64,000 nucleotides of DNA from DASRJW01 sp964567755 (GTDB lineage: Bacteria > Krumholzibacteriota > Krumholzibacteriia > G020349025), in the NCBI GenBank assembly GCA_964567755.1, contig CAZMNW010000001.1, forward strand, positions 124,001 to 188,000. Reading direction: 5' to 3'. The position numbers and the translations under genes were made by a program. Positions 51,539 to 60,640 of the stretch are shown piece by piece. Positions within the stretch are counted from its first letter, which is position 1, and every line of letters begins with the position of its first letter. The notes beneath the pieces were generated by a model. That model ran no database searches, had not been told where the DNA came from, and saw only the letters and a program-made list of their open reading frames with translations.

Positions 51539-53079
51539 ATCCAGCGCGCACCCTGGCAGTCGCTGTCCTCATCCCGTTCGCGATCGCTGCGCGCGCGGAT
51601 TCCGATGGCGTTGTCATCGGCTCGAAGAACTTCAGCGAGAATCGCTTGCTGGCCGAGATGTTCGCGCAGCTCCTCGAAGCACAAACGAACCTGGAGGTCG
51701 AACGTCGCTTCGGTCTCGCTGGCACCCAGGTGTGCTTCGAGGCCGTGCGCACGGGTGCCATCGATGTCTACCCCGAGTACACCGGCACGGGGCTGGTGAC
51801 GATGTTGCACGAGGAACCCGGCGGTGACGCGACGTGGACGTGGAATCGGGTGCGTGGCGAGTTCCTGTCGCGCTGGAATCTGTATTGGATCGGGCCGCTT
51901 GGGTTCGAGAACACCTTTGCGCTCGCGGTCCCGCGCGCGGTGGCAAGGCAATTTTCGTTAAAGAGCATCACGGATCTCGTCGCCGTGGCGCCCGGTCTCA
52001 CCGCCGGCTTCGGCCACGAGTTCGCCGAGCGCGCCGATGGCTTGCCGGGACTCGAGCGCGTGTACGGCCTGCGCTTCGGCAGCGTGCGCCGGATGCAGCA
52101 CGCGCTCAAGTATCAGGCGGCAGGGGAAGGCAAGCTCGACTGTCTCGATGTCTACTCCACCGACGGCAGACTCGTCGTGCACGACCTCGTCGTGCTCGCG
52201 GACGACCGCGGTTTCTTTCCGCCCTACGAGGCGGCGGCCTTGGTGCACGGTCCCGCGCTCGCGCGCCATCCCGAGCTCGGCGTCGTCCTCAGTTCGTTGG
52301 TGCGCGCGTTCGACGCGGACGCCATGCGTCGGCTCAACGTGCGCGTCGAAGAGCAGGGCGCCGCCATCGAGGCGGTTGCACGCGCCGCGCTCGTGGAGCG
52401 CGGGCTCGTGGGCGCGGGCGCGCCGCTTGCTCGCGAGTCCACAGGCCACCGTGGTTTGTGGCGCACGTTGTGGGAAGATCGCCGCGACATTGGCCAGCGT
52501 ACATTGGAACATCTGGCGCTCTCGGGAGCAGGGCTGGTGCTCGGCATCGTGGTCGCAGTCCCGTTGGGTCTCCTGCTCGAGCGCCGCCGCGCCTTCGCCG
52601 AGCCCCTCATTCGCATCGTCGGGACGTCGCAGACCATCCCGTCGCTCGCACTCCTCGCTTTCATGGTGCCGTTCCTCGGCATCGGGGCGCTGCCCGCGGT
52701 CGTGGCATTGTGGATCTACGCCGTGTTCCCGATTCTGCGCAACACGTACACCGGATTGCGCGATGCGGCCCCCACCGCGGTGCAAGCGGCCACTGCGCTC
52801 GGGATGACACCGGCACAGGTGCTGGTGCATGTGCGCCTGCCGCTCGCCGCCCCCATTCTCATGGCGGGGGTGCGCACCGCCGCCGTCCTCACCGTGGGCA
52901 CGGCAACGCTCGCGGCCTTCATCGGTGCTGGCGGTCTCGGCGAACCCATCGTTTCGGGCGTCCAAAGCGTCGATGCGGCGCTCATTCTTTCCGGCGCGCT
53001 GCCGGCAGCCGCCCTCGCCATCACCGTGGATACGATTCTGGGGCTCGTGGAGCGCAAACTCCGCCCCAGGGGAATCTGA
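51535..53079 (+). CDS. fused osmoprotectant-binding protein and ABC permease
   Basis: This 514-residue protein has a signal sequence (TLAVAVLIPFAIAARA), then a substrate-binding domain of the OpuC/ProX-like type (VIGSKNFSENRLLAEMFAQLLEA, IDVYPEYTGTGLV) to about residue 300, then a permease with five to six helices (SGAGLVLGIVVAVPLGLLLE, IVGTSQTIPSLALLAFMVPFLG) and the EAA-type loop ALGMTPAQVLVHVRLPLAAP. Here the binding domain precedes the permease. It should import betaine, choline or a related solute. With MscL it covers both sides of osmotic control. Confidence 0.92.
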   Translation: MNPARTLAVAVLIPFAIAARADSDGVVIGSKNFSENRLLAEMFAQLLEAQTNLEVERRFGLAGTQVCFEAVRTGAIDVYPEYTGTGLVTMLHEEPGGDATWTWNRVRGEFLSRWNLYWIGPLGFENTFALAVPRAVARQFSLKSITDLVAVAPGLTAGFGHEFAERADGLPGLERVYGLRFGSVRRMQHALKYQAAGEGKLDCLDVYSTDGRLVVHDLVVLADDRGFFPPYEAAALVHGPALARHPELGVVLSSLVRAFDADAMRRLNVRVEEQGAAIEAVARAALVERGLVGAGAPLARESTGHRGLWRTLWEDRRDIGQRTLEHLALSGAGLVLGIVVAVPLGLLLERRRAFAEPLIRIVGTSQTIPSLALLAFMVPFLGIGALPAVVALWIYAVFPILRNTYTGLRDAAPTAVQAATALGMTPAQVLVHVRLPLAAPILMAGVRTAAVLTVGTATLAAFIGAGGLGEPIVSGVQSVDAALILSGALPAAALAITVDTILGLVERKLRPRGI

Positions 53080-53103
53080 CCAGAATCGCGCGCAACGACG
53101 CCT

Positions 53104-55488
53104 TCAGAGCGGCAGGCGCATTTTCTCGAGGAACGCGGCGTGGCGCGGGTCGCTCTCGAGGTTCTTCAAGAGCGGATCCCCTTTGATGATCGTGAGACCC
53201 GCATCGCGCTGGACGTAGGCACGTTCCAGCCAATCGAAGGCTTTGTCGGCGTCACCTCGGAAGGCGTAGACTTGGGCGATCTGGTAAGCCCACTCGCCCT
53301 GAAACTTTTCGATCAGCTCACCAAGGATCGCATTCGCCTCGCCATCCCGAGCCAAGGCGTGATTGGCGAGGACCCGGCCTTGAAGACTCGCCCACGCCAA
53401 GTTCTCCTTTCCCGATTCCTCGAGCGCCGCTTCCGCTCTCCCCTGACTCAGGTGGACGAGACCGAGACACCAATGCGTTCCTGGAAACTCCGGATTCAGC
53501 TCGAGAGCTTTGTCGAAAGCCGCCTTGGCTTCATCCATTCGCCCGACGTACCACGAACGCAATCCAAGCCAGTACCAAGCCGCGACGTTGAGCGGGTCCA
53601 GCTCCAACGCGCGGCGATTCAATGCCATCGCTTCGTCGAAGCGGCCCGTCGTGGCCGCCAGCCACGACGCCCGAAACGCGACGTCGGCATTGCCGGGCTC
53701 GAGCGCATAGGCTTGCTTGAACTCCTCATCGGCCCGATCCCAGTCCCAGTCATGCGCCAGGCTGATCCATCCGAGGGTGGAATGTGTCTCCGCCAGGTGC
53801 GGGTCGAGGGCTTGTGCCTGCACCAACGCGCTCCTCGCCTGGCGGTAGCCTTCGTCCACTGGCATGTGTCCGTTGTCCGCCAGATTGGAGAAAACGCTCG
53901 CCAGGCCGGCCCACGCGGAGGCGTAGCCTGGGTCGAGGGTGAGCGCTTGTTGAAAGTAGGCGACGGCCCTTTCGAGATCTTCCTCGCTCTGCCGGTTGTA
54001 GAAGTACTTTGCTTGCAGGTAGGCGTTGTATGCATCGGTGTTGCCGCTGTGCACTTTGGCGGCTGTCTCCTTCGCGCCCAGGAGCGTCACCTTCAGCGCC
54101 CCAGCCACGGATCTGGCGATGTTCTCCTGCACCGCGAGAATGTCGACAAGCTCGCGGTCGTAGGCCTCCGACCAGAGATGGAAACCGTCGGCTGCGCCGA
54201 CCAGCTGCGCCATGACCCGTACACGGTTACCCGACTTGCGGACGCTGCCCTCGAGAATCGCCGTGACATTCAGCTTCTGGCCGATCACACGCAGATCCTC
54301 GTTCTTGCCCTTGAACGCGAACGAGGAGGTCCTTCCCATCACACGCAGGCCGGGAATCCGCGCCAAGGCATTGAGCAACTCCTCCGCGATCCCATCGGAG
54401 AAGTACTCGGCAGATGCGTCCTCGCTCATGTTCACGAACGGCAGGACGGCGATGGAAGCAACATCCACTTGCTTGGCGAGAGAAACGCCCGTGCTGAACG
54501 GCGCAGGTGCTGGCTCTGGAGTGCGAGCGTTGTGGAACAACCAAAGCACGGCGGCGACTAACAACACTGCGGCGGCGGCCCCCGCCGGCCACAGTCGCGA
54601 GAACCGCGCAGTGTGCGCCGGGTAGTCAACCGCGACGTCGGAATGAAGCTGCAGCGCGGAGGCCAGATCGCGCGCCGATTGGTAGCGCTTTGCCGGATCT
54701 TTCTCGAGACAGCGCCGCACGACCCGCTCGAGCGCTGGCGAAACACCGGGGTTGAGGGCCACCAGCTCGGGCGGATTCTCTTTCAGGATCGCGCTCATGG
54801 TGTCCGCGGCGCTCGCGCCCTGGAAGGCGCGCCGCCCGGAAAGCATCTCGAACAGCACGGCGCCGAACGCGAAGATGTCCGAGCGCTGGTCGGCCGGGAA
54901 CCCGCGCACCTGTTCAGGCGCCATGTAACCGGCGGTGCCGAGCACGACCCCCGGCTCGGTTTCTGCGGGAGCGCTCGGGACACTTGTGACCGTGCTCCGA
55001 TCCTCCGCCTGCACGAGCTTGGCGAGGCCGAAGTCGAGGATCTTGAGCCGTCCGTCCCTGGTCAGGAATAGATTCGCCGGCTTGAGATCCCGGTGCACGA
55101 CGCCGCTCTCGTGCGCCGCCATCAACCCATGCGCGACCTGCAGGGCTTGCTCGCACACTTCCTGGATCGGGATGGGACCTGAAATCAAGCGCTGGCGAAG
55201 GGTCTCACCTTCGAGCAACTCCGAGACGATGTAGGGTGCGCCATCGTGCAGGCCGATGTCATGAATCACGAGAATGTTGGGATGATTGAGCTGACCCGCG
55301 GCTCGAGCCTCTAGCTTGAAGCGCGCCAGCCGATCGGGGTCGGCGGAGAAGGCAGCCGGGAGAATCTTGACGGCCACTGCGCGACCGAGGCGTGGGTCGC
55401 GGGCACGATACACCTCGCCCATGCCACCCTTGCCGATCATTCCAATGATCTCGTACGGCCCCAGGCGAGTGCTCGGAGGAAGTGTCAT
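53104..55488 (-). CDS. Hanks-type Ser/Thr kinase with TolB-like and TPR domains
   Basis: ATG 55488 is preceded by AGGA; 55500 is the alternative. The 794-residue protein starts with a kinase domain: glycine loop GKGGMGEVY (19-27), K41 in VAVKIL, HRDLKPAN at 132-139 and DFG at 152-154. One membrane helix lies near 300-320 (GAAAAVLLVAAVLWLFHNA). Outside it is a TolB/FlgO-like module (IAVLPFVNMSEDASAEYFSDGIAEEL, LEGSVRKSGNRVRVMAQLV) and then about eight TPR units to the end. It likely senses an envelope signal and phosphorylates cytoplasmic proteins. Targets unknown. Confidence 0.94.
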   Translation of the reverse strand: MTLPPSTRLGPYEIIGMIGKGGMGEVYRARDPRLGRAVAVKILPAAFSADPDRLARFKLEARAAGQLNHPNILVIHDIGLHDGAPYIVSELLEGETLRQRLISGPIPIQEVCEQALQVAHGLMAAHESGVVHRDLKPANLFLTRDGRLKILDFGLAKLVQAEDRSTVTSVPSAPAETEPGVVLGTAGYMAPEQVRGFPADQRSDIFAFGAVLFEMLSGRRAFQGASAADTMSAILKENPPELVALNPGVSPALERVVRRCLEKDPAKRYQSARDLASALQLHSDVAVDYPAHTARFSRLWPAGAAAAVLLVAAVLWLFHNARTPEPAPAPFSTGVSLAKQVDVASIAVLPFVNMSEDASAEYFSDGIAEELLNALARIPGLRVMGRTSSFAFKGKNEDLRVIGQKLNVTAILEGSVRKSGNRVRVMAQLVGAADGFHLWSEAYDRELVDILAVQENIARSVAGALKVTLLGAKETAAKVHSGNTDAYNAYLQAKYFYNRQSEEDLERAVAYFQQALTLDPGYASAWAGLASVFSNLADNGHMPVDEGYRQARSALVQAQALDPHLAETHSTLGWISLAHDWDWDRADEEFKQAYALEPGNADVAFRASWLAATTGRFDEAMALNRRALELDPLNVAAWYWLGLRSWYVGRMDEAKAAFDKALELNPEFPGTHWCLGLVHLSQGRAEAALEESGKENLAWASLQGRVLANHALARDGEANAILGELIEKFQGEWAYQIAQVYAFRGDADKAFDWLERAYVQRDAGLTIIKGDPLLKNLESDPRHAAFLEKMRLPL

Positions 55489-55539
55489 GATTGACAGCAT
55501 CCTGGCAGATTCCCGAGCCGAGCGGAAGACGCCCCTCTT

Positions 55540-57327
55540 TCAGTACCCCACCGCAGCGCCCTGCGTGCGCGGATCGCTCACGCCGCGTAAGAGTCCGTCC
55601 GGCGTGATCTCGATGCACTGGACGCTGCTCGGGTTCGGGCGCTGCACACGCAGGTCGTGACCCATGCGGAGGAGGAATTGTCGGGCTTCTTCGGGCAGCG
55701 CACCGTCTTCGTGTTGGAGGGCGCCGGGAATCCATTGGTGATGGAATCGCTTCGCCGCCACGGCGGTGCGTAGGTCGAGAGCGAAGTCGCGCATGCCAAT
55801 GATGATCTGGACGATCGCCGTGATGATGCGCGGTCCGCCGCGCGCGCCGAGGACGAGCCACGGCCGGCCGTCGCGCAACACGATCGTCGGCGTCATGGAG
55901 GAGAGCATGCGCTTGCCGGGTGCGATGGCGTTCGCTTCGCCGCCCACGAGGCCGAACTGATTGGCGGTGCCCGGCCGAGCGTCGAAATCGTCCATCTCGT
56001 TGTTGAGGAGGAAGCCGGCACCTGCAACGATGACGCCGCTGCCGAAGTTGCCGTTCAATGTGGTCGTCATCGCCACGGCATTGCCGTCCGTATCCACGAT
56101 CGAAACATGCGTCGTTTCATCGGGTTCGGGACGCACCCGAGTCGAGTCGACGGCGCCCGAAGCGGAATCACGTCCCGCTGACGCGGCGAGTGCCCACGGA
56201 TTGCCTGGCTTGACGAAGCGCCACGGCGTGGCGCGATCGAGCGAGATCATGTTGCGGCGCTGCACGATATACTCTTCCGACAGCAAGGCATCGAGCGGGA
56301 TGGAGACGAAGTCCGGGTCGCCGAGAAACTTGTTGCGATCGGCAAAGGCGAGCGCCATCGCTTCCGCCACGAGATGCACCGGCATCGCCAGACGCGGTTG
56401 GTAATTGGCGAGATCGAAGCCGTCGAGCATGCCGAGGATCTGCAGCAACGTGACGCCGCCCGAGCTCGGTGGCGGCATTCCCAAGATCTCGAGGTCCCGG
56501 TAGCGCCCACGCAACACATCGCGTTCGACCGGACGATAGGCTGCGAGGTCCGCCAGCGTGATCCAACCACCGCCGCGCTGCATTTCGCTCACGAGCATCG
56601 CGGCGATCGATCCGGTGTAGAAGGCGTCCGGGCCGTCGGTCGCGAGCGCGCGCAATGTCTGCGCCAGTTCGGGCTGCACGATGCGCCGGCCAGCCGGCAG
56701 TGGCTTGCCGTCATCGAGGAACACCGCCGCGGCGGCGGGAAAGCGCGCCAGCATCCCGCGCTCTTCCGCGATGCAACGCGCGAGCTCGTCGTTGACTTCG
56801 AACCCATTCATCGCCAGCTCGATGACGGGCTCGAGCAGACGACTCCAGGGCAGCTTGCCGTACTTGGTCCAGGCGAAATGCAATCCGGCCACCGTCCCAG
56901 GGACGCCGGCGGCCTGGTGTCCAGTGCGCACGCGCAACGTGTCCAAGGCGCCATTCACATCGAGATAGGCATCGCGATGCGCCGCAGCGGGTGCCGTTTC
57001 CCGGTAATCGATGGCGGTGGCGAAACCGTCGCCGTGGCGGCGAAAAAGCAGGAAGCCGCCACCGCCGATGTTCCCCGCTTGCGGCAGCACCACGGCCAAC
57101 GCCATGGAAACCGCGACGGCGGCGTCGACCGCATTGCCGCCATCGCGCAGGATCTCGGCGCCGACACGGCTCGCTTGCGGGTGTCGGCTCACGACCATGG
57201 CGTGGCGGCCCTCGGCCTCTTGGGACGCGTGGGTGGGCGAGGCGATCGTGGTCGCGTGACAGGCGAACGCGAACCGGGCAAGTGTGGCGACCTTCACCCC
57301 AGAGAGAATCGATGCTCGCAGGCGCAT
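55540..57327 (-). CDS. ggt: gamma-glutamyltransferase
   Basis: ATG 57327 follows GGGAG, giving 595 residues; the frame to 57363 is not needed. A signal peptide (GVKVATLARFAFACHATTIAS region) suggests export. MVVSRHPQASRVGAEILRDGGNAVDAAVA and NIGGGGFLLFRR are typical openings. The autoprocessing Thr is in DETTHVSIVDTDGNAVAMTTTLNG near residue 403, and the GPGKRMLSSMTPTIV-like segment (APGKRMLSSMTP) follows. The enzyme cleaves glutathione and gamma-glutamyl peptides. It stands alone between the kinase and a divergent gene. Confidence 0.95.
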   Translation of the reverse strand: MRLRASILSGVKVATLARFAFACHATTIASPTHASQEAEGRHAMVVSRHPQASRVGAEILRDGGNAVDAAVAVSMALAVVLPQAGNIGGGGFLLFRRHGDGFATAIDYRETAPAAAHRDAYLDVNGALDTLRVRTGHQAAGVPGTVAGLHFAWTKYGKLPWSRLLEPVIELAMNGFEVNDELARCIAEERGMLARFPAAAAVFLDDGKPLPAGRRIVQPELAQTLRALATDGPDAFYTGSIAAMLVSEMQRGGGWITLADLAAYRPVERDVLRGRYRDLEILGMPPPSSGGVTLLQILGMLDGFDLANYQPRLAMPVHLVAEAMALAFADRNKFLGDPDFVSIPLDALLSEEYIVQRRNMISLDRATPWRFVKPGNPWALAASAGRDSASGAVDSTRVRPEPDETTHVSIVDTDGNAVAMTTTLNGNFGSGVIVAGAGFLLNNEMDDFDARPGTANQFGLVGGEANAIAPGKRMLSSMTPTIVLRDGRPWLVLGARGGPRIITAIVQIIIGMRDFALDLRTAVAAKRFHHQWIPGALQHEDGALPEEARQFLLRMGHDLRVQRPNPSSVQCIEITPDGLLRGVSDPRTQGAAVGY

Positions 57328-57465
57328 CGTCTGAACTCCCGCGCGTAGAGGGACGGCGAGCACAGAGTCTAGGAGCCTGCGTGCGCGAGTGTCAAAAACA
57401 GAGCGAGCCTCGTGCTGGCGCGTTCCGCATCGTCGGGCTCCAGGCGGCCGTGCGCTCTGGGGTCC

Positions 57466-57494
57466 TTTACGCCGCCTCGACAGACCGCTACCCT
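57466..57494 (+). promoter_or_regulatory. weak candidate promoter for the gene at 57525
   Basis: TTTACG at 57466-57471 and TACCCT at 57489-57494, 17 bases apart. Both boxes are poor matches; listed because it is the only candidate between the divergent genes. Confidence 0.25.
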
Positions 57495-57524
57495 GGCGTA
57501 CGAACGTCGTTCACGGAGTGCGTC

Positions 57525-58745
57525 ATGAGCCTTCGACCCGCGCGCGCCGTGCACCTACCCCGCCGTGCGGGGCTGATGCCGGCATCGCCCATTCGCAAAC
57601 TCGCGCCCTACGCGGATCAGGCGCGCGCCCGCGGCGTGCACATCTATGCCCTCAACATCGGCCAGCCCGACATCGAAACGCCGCCCGAAATGTTGCAGGC
57701 CTACCGCGACTTCGCGGGTCCGGTGTTGGCTTACGGACACTCCGCCGGATTGCTCGAATACCGTCAGGCGCTGGCACGCTACTACCGAGCGCACGGCATC
57801 GCGATCGCTGCCGACGAAATTCTCGTCACCACCGGCGGTTCGGAAGCCTTGCTCTTCGCCCTGCTCGCGACGTGCGAAACCGGGGACAATGTGTTGATAC
57901 CGGAGCCGTTCTATACCAACTACCTCGGCTTCGCCGTCATGGCTGGCGTCGAGGTGCGCGCGCTGCCGACCCGTGCCGAAGACGGCTTCCACCTGCCGCC
58001 ACGCACGGTGATCGAGGCCAAGATCGACGCGCGCACGCGCGCGATCCTCTACTCGAGCCCGGGCAACCCGACGGGCACGGTTTTCGCGCGCGACGAGCTC
58101 TGGATGCTGCGCGACGTGGCGCTCGAGCATGGCTTGTTCGTGATCGCTGACGAAGTGTATCGCGAGTTCATCTACGATGGCGCCAAATACACGAGCCTTT
58201 TCCACCTCGAGGGCATCTCCGACCGTGGCATCCTGGTGGACAGCGTTTCCAAGCGCTTCAGCGCCTGCGGCGCGCGAGTCGGCTGCCTGTTGACGCACAA
58301 TCGCGATGTCTACGATCTGGTGCTGCGCTTCGGACAGGCGCGTCTTTGCCCACCGACGGTGGACCAACTCGCGTCGCAAGCAGCATTGACGGCGCCGGCC
58401 GCTTACTTCGACGCCACGCGCCACGAGTATCAGGCACGGCGCGATGCCCTCGTCGCGGCGCTCGCGGCGGTGCCGGGAGTGCGATGCACGCGTCCGGCGG
58501 GGGCGTTCTATCTGATGGCGACGCTGCCCGTGGACGACGCGGAGCGCTTTGCACAGTGGATGCTGGAAGGTTTCGCGCTCGATGGCAAGACGGTGATGAT
58601 GGCACCGGGCGCCGGCTTCTACGCCACGCCCGGTGTCGGCGGACACGAGGTGCGGTTGGCCTATGTGCTGCGGCGTGCGGATCTCCTGGACGCCGTGCGC
58701 GTGCTCGCCGCCGGCCTCGCTGCCTATCCGGGACGCATCTCGTGA
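57525..58745 (+). CDS. class I/II pyridoxal-phosphate aminotransferase
   Basis: This 406-residue protein starts at ATG 57525. Family features are ALNIGQPDIETPPEM, TTGGSEALLFALLATCE, SSPGNPTGTVFARDELW, IADEVYREFIYDG and the Schiff-base Lys in DSVSKRFSACGARVG, with the phosphate-binding Arg following. The terminal GVGGHEVRLAYVLRRADL carries the substrate-carboxylate Arg. It resembles aspartate/tyrosine-type transaminases of the AspC-like subgroup I-gamma. Specificity is not readable. Its stop overlaps the start of the next gene as GTGA. Confidence 0.94.
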   Translation: MSLRPARAVHLPRRAGLMPASPIRKLAPYADQARARGVHIYALNIGQPDIETPPEMLQAYRDFAGPVLAYGHSAGLLEYRQALARYYRAHGIAIAADEILVTTGGSEALLFALLATCETGDNVLIPEPFYTNYLGFAVMAGVEVRALPTRAEDGFHLPPRTVIEAKIDARTRAILYSSPGNPTGTVFARDELWMLRDVALEHGLFVIADEVYREFIYDGAKYTSLFHLEGISDRGILVDSVSKRFSACGARVGCLLTHNRDVYDLVLRFGQARLCPPTVDQLASQAALTAPAAYFDATRHEYQARRDALVAALAAVPGVRCTRPAGAFYLMATLPVDDAERFAQWMLEGFALDGKTVMMAPGAGFYATPGVGGHEVRLAYVLRRADLLDAVRVLAAGLAAYPGRIS

Positions 58746-59455
58746 GGCGGCACGAGACGCTGTGCGGCCACCGATCTCCTGCTGCCGCCGCAGCGGCACG
58801 AGCGCTCGCGTGTGTCGCGATCTGGCTCGTCGCGAGCCCGGCGCACTCACAACATACGCACGGGTCGACGAGCGACAGCGCCACCGCACGTCATCGTTTC
58901 GACGATGTGACGCAATGGGTGCAGCGTTTCGAAGATCCGGCACGCGACGCGTGGCAGTGGCCCGACTCCGTCGTCGCCGCCTTGGTCCAACGGGATGATC
59001 TGATCATGGCCGACATCGGCTCGGCGACGGGCTACTTCCCGGTGCGCTTCGCGCGCCGACTGCGCCATGGCTTGGTCTACGGCGTCGACATCGAGCCGGC
59101 GATGATCTTCTACCTCAACGACCGCGCGCGCCACGAAGGGTTGACGAATCTCACGAGTGTGTTGGCGGCCCCCGACGACCCGCACTTGCCGCAGGCGGCG
59201 GATCTCGTCTTCCTGTGCGATACGTATCATCATATCGATGCGCGCATCACCTACTTCGAGCGACTGAAAACCCAGCTCCGGCCAGGCGGCCGCGTGGCGG
59301 TCGTGGATTTCCGCATCGACTCCAAACAAGGGCCACCGCACAAGCTGGCCAAGGAAGCCGTCCTGACCGAAATGGCCGCCGCCGGCTATCGCCTCGTGCG
59401 CGAGCATGACTTCCTTCCCGAGCAGTACTTCCTGATCTTCGACCTCGGCGAGTAG
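58742..59455 (+). CDS. class I methyltransferase with an N-terminal signal peptide
   Basis: GTG 58742 overlaps the aminotransferase stop, giving 237 residues. The first 40 residues form a signal peptide (AARALACVAIWLVASPAHSQ) with a likely cleavage after AHS. A SAM-dependent methyltransferase fold follows: RDDLIMADIGSATGYFPVRFARR (motif I), VYGVDIEPAMIFYL, LVFLCDTYHHIDAR and LRPGGRVAVVDFRID. SAM is cytoplasmic, so an exported methyltransferase is odd; the helix could be an anchor instead. It lies three bases before a second methyltransferase gene. Confidence 0.85.
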   Translation: MRRHETLCGHRSPAAAAAARALACVAIWLVASPAHSQHTHGSTSDSATARHRFDDVTQWVQRFEDPARDAWQWPDSVVAALVQRDDLIMADIGSATGYFPVRFARRLRHGLVYGVDIEPAMIFYLNDRARHEGLTNLTSVLAAPDDPHLPQAADLVFLCDTYHHIDARITYFERLKTQLRPGGRVAVVDFRIDSKQGPPHKLAKEAVLTEMAAAGYRLVREHDFLPEQYFLIFDLGE

Positions 59456-59458
59456 CCG

Positions 59459-60136
59459 ATGGGCGGGTCCCCACGCATCGAGCGGCCGGGGGTGCGGCGT
59501 GGCTACGACCTGTGGTCCGAGACCTACGATGCGACGCTCAATCCATTGGTGGCGCTCGATCGCAGGCACACATTGCGCGCGCTCGACCCGCGGCCGGGAG
59601 AATGGATTCTCGATGCCGGCTGCGGCACAGGAGCCAATGCCCGCGTCATGCAAGCTGCGGGCGCGCATGTGGTAGGTCTCGATCTATCCATCGGCATGCT
59701 GCGCACGGCCCAACGAGCGGTCGCAGCCGCGTCGCTCGTGCAAGCCGACTTACATGTCCCCTTGCCGCTTCGTGCGGGCACCTTCGATGCCGTTCTCTGC
59801 GCACTCGTGTCGGAGCACCTCGGTGATCCGCGCTTCTTCTTCACCGAGACTTTCGTGGTTTTGCGGCCGGGGGGCAGGATCGTGTTTTCCGCCTTCCACC
59901 CCAATCTCGCGGCTGCCGGTGTGGAAGCGAATTTCGACAAGGATGGTGTCGAGTACCGACTCGGCGCCGAGCAGCATACGGTCGCGGAGTTCGTCGCGGC
60001 GGTCGAAGTCGCCGGGTTCCGAGATGTCCGCGTCGACACCTTCCAGGGCGATGTCGCGCTCGCCACGGAGATTCCACTGGCGCAAAAGTACATTGGCCGC
60101 TCGCTGCTCCTGCTGATCACTGCTGCGCGTCCGTGA
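59459..60136 (+). CDS. class I SAM-dependent methyltransferase
   Basis: This 225-residue protein starts at ATG 59459. It opens with GVRRGYDLWSETYDATLNPL, typical of the UbiE/BioC-like group, and has motif I ILDAGCGTGANARVM, the acidic loop VVGLDLSIGMLRTAQR, and LRPGGRIVFSAFHPNL. It probably methylates a small molecule. The C-terminus ends in YIGRSLLLLITAARP. It is the third gene of an overlapping or near-overlapping set with the aminotransferase and the signal-peptide methyltransferase, and converges on the GDT1 gene seven bases later. Confidence 0.93.
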   Translation: MGGSPRIERPGVRRGYDLWSETYDATLNPLVALDRRHTLRALDPRPGEWILDAGCGTGANARVMQAAGAHVVGLDLSIGMLRTAQRAVAAASLVQADLHVPLPLRAGTFDAVLCALVSEHLGDPRFFFTETFVVLRPGGRIVFSAFHPNLAAAGVEANFDKDGVEYRLGAEQHTVAEFVAAVEVAGFRDVRVDTFQGDVALATEIPLAQKYIGRSLLLLITAARP

Positions 60137-60142
60137 CACCGA

Positions 60143-60415
60143 TCATGCACGCACCAAGGTCCAGATCCCGATGGCGATGAAGCCGATCCCCGCCACCCAG
60201 GTGAGGATGCGCGGGTCGAGATGCTGGGATAGGATGCTGCCCGCCAACACGCCAAGCGCCGAAGTGGCGACGAGAGCGCTGGCCGAAGCCGCGAACACGA
60301 CGAGCTTCGGGTGCTCGCCTTTGGCGGCATAGAGCAGGGTGGCGAGCTGTGTCTTGTCGCCGAGCTCGGCGACGAAAATGGTGGCGAAGACGGTGCCGAA
60401 GAGACCCCAGGACAT
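60143..60415 (-). CDS. half-size GDT1/TMEM165 family cation transporter
   Basis: This 90-residue protein has one copy of the family motif ELGDKTQ (17-23) in TVFATIFVAELGDKTQLATLLYAA, and three membrane helices. Full-size GDT1/MneA proteins have two such repeats; here one is present, so it should act as a homodimer or with a partner encoded elsewhere. Family members move Mn or Ca out of the cytoplasm. No second half is adjacent. Confidence 0.9.
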   Translation of the reverse strand: MSWGLFGTVFATIFVAELGDKTQLATLLYAAKGEHPKLVVFAASASALVATSALGVLAGSILSQHLDPRILTWVAGIGFIAIGIWTLVRA

Positions 60416-60490
60416 GGTGACCTCCGAATTCTCTCGAGCGACGAGCCTGCGGGCCCGTGAACTCTACGCCACTGACGACTTTCCCGACAC

Positions 60491-60518
60491 TTGACGCCGA
60501 GTGGGGGCAGGTTATCTT
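60491..60518 (+). promoter_or_regulatory. promoter for the gene at 60641
   Basis: TTGACG at 60491-60496 and TATCTT at 60513-60518 with a 16-base spacer, leaving a leader of about 115 bases. Confidence 0.5.
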
Positions 60519-60640
60519 GGGTCCAGAGACACATCTTCGAAGGACGCCCCTGCAGCGGGCCCGGTACAGACCCCCACCTCCCGCGAGCCCGCCGCGACTG
60601 TCCAACCGCTCCGCAGAGCCAGGCTCCTAAGGGAGGCGCC

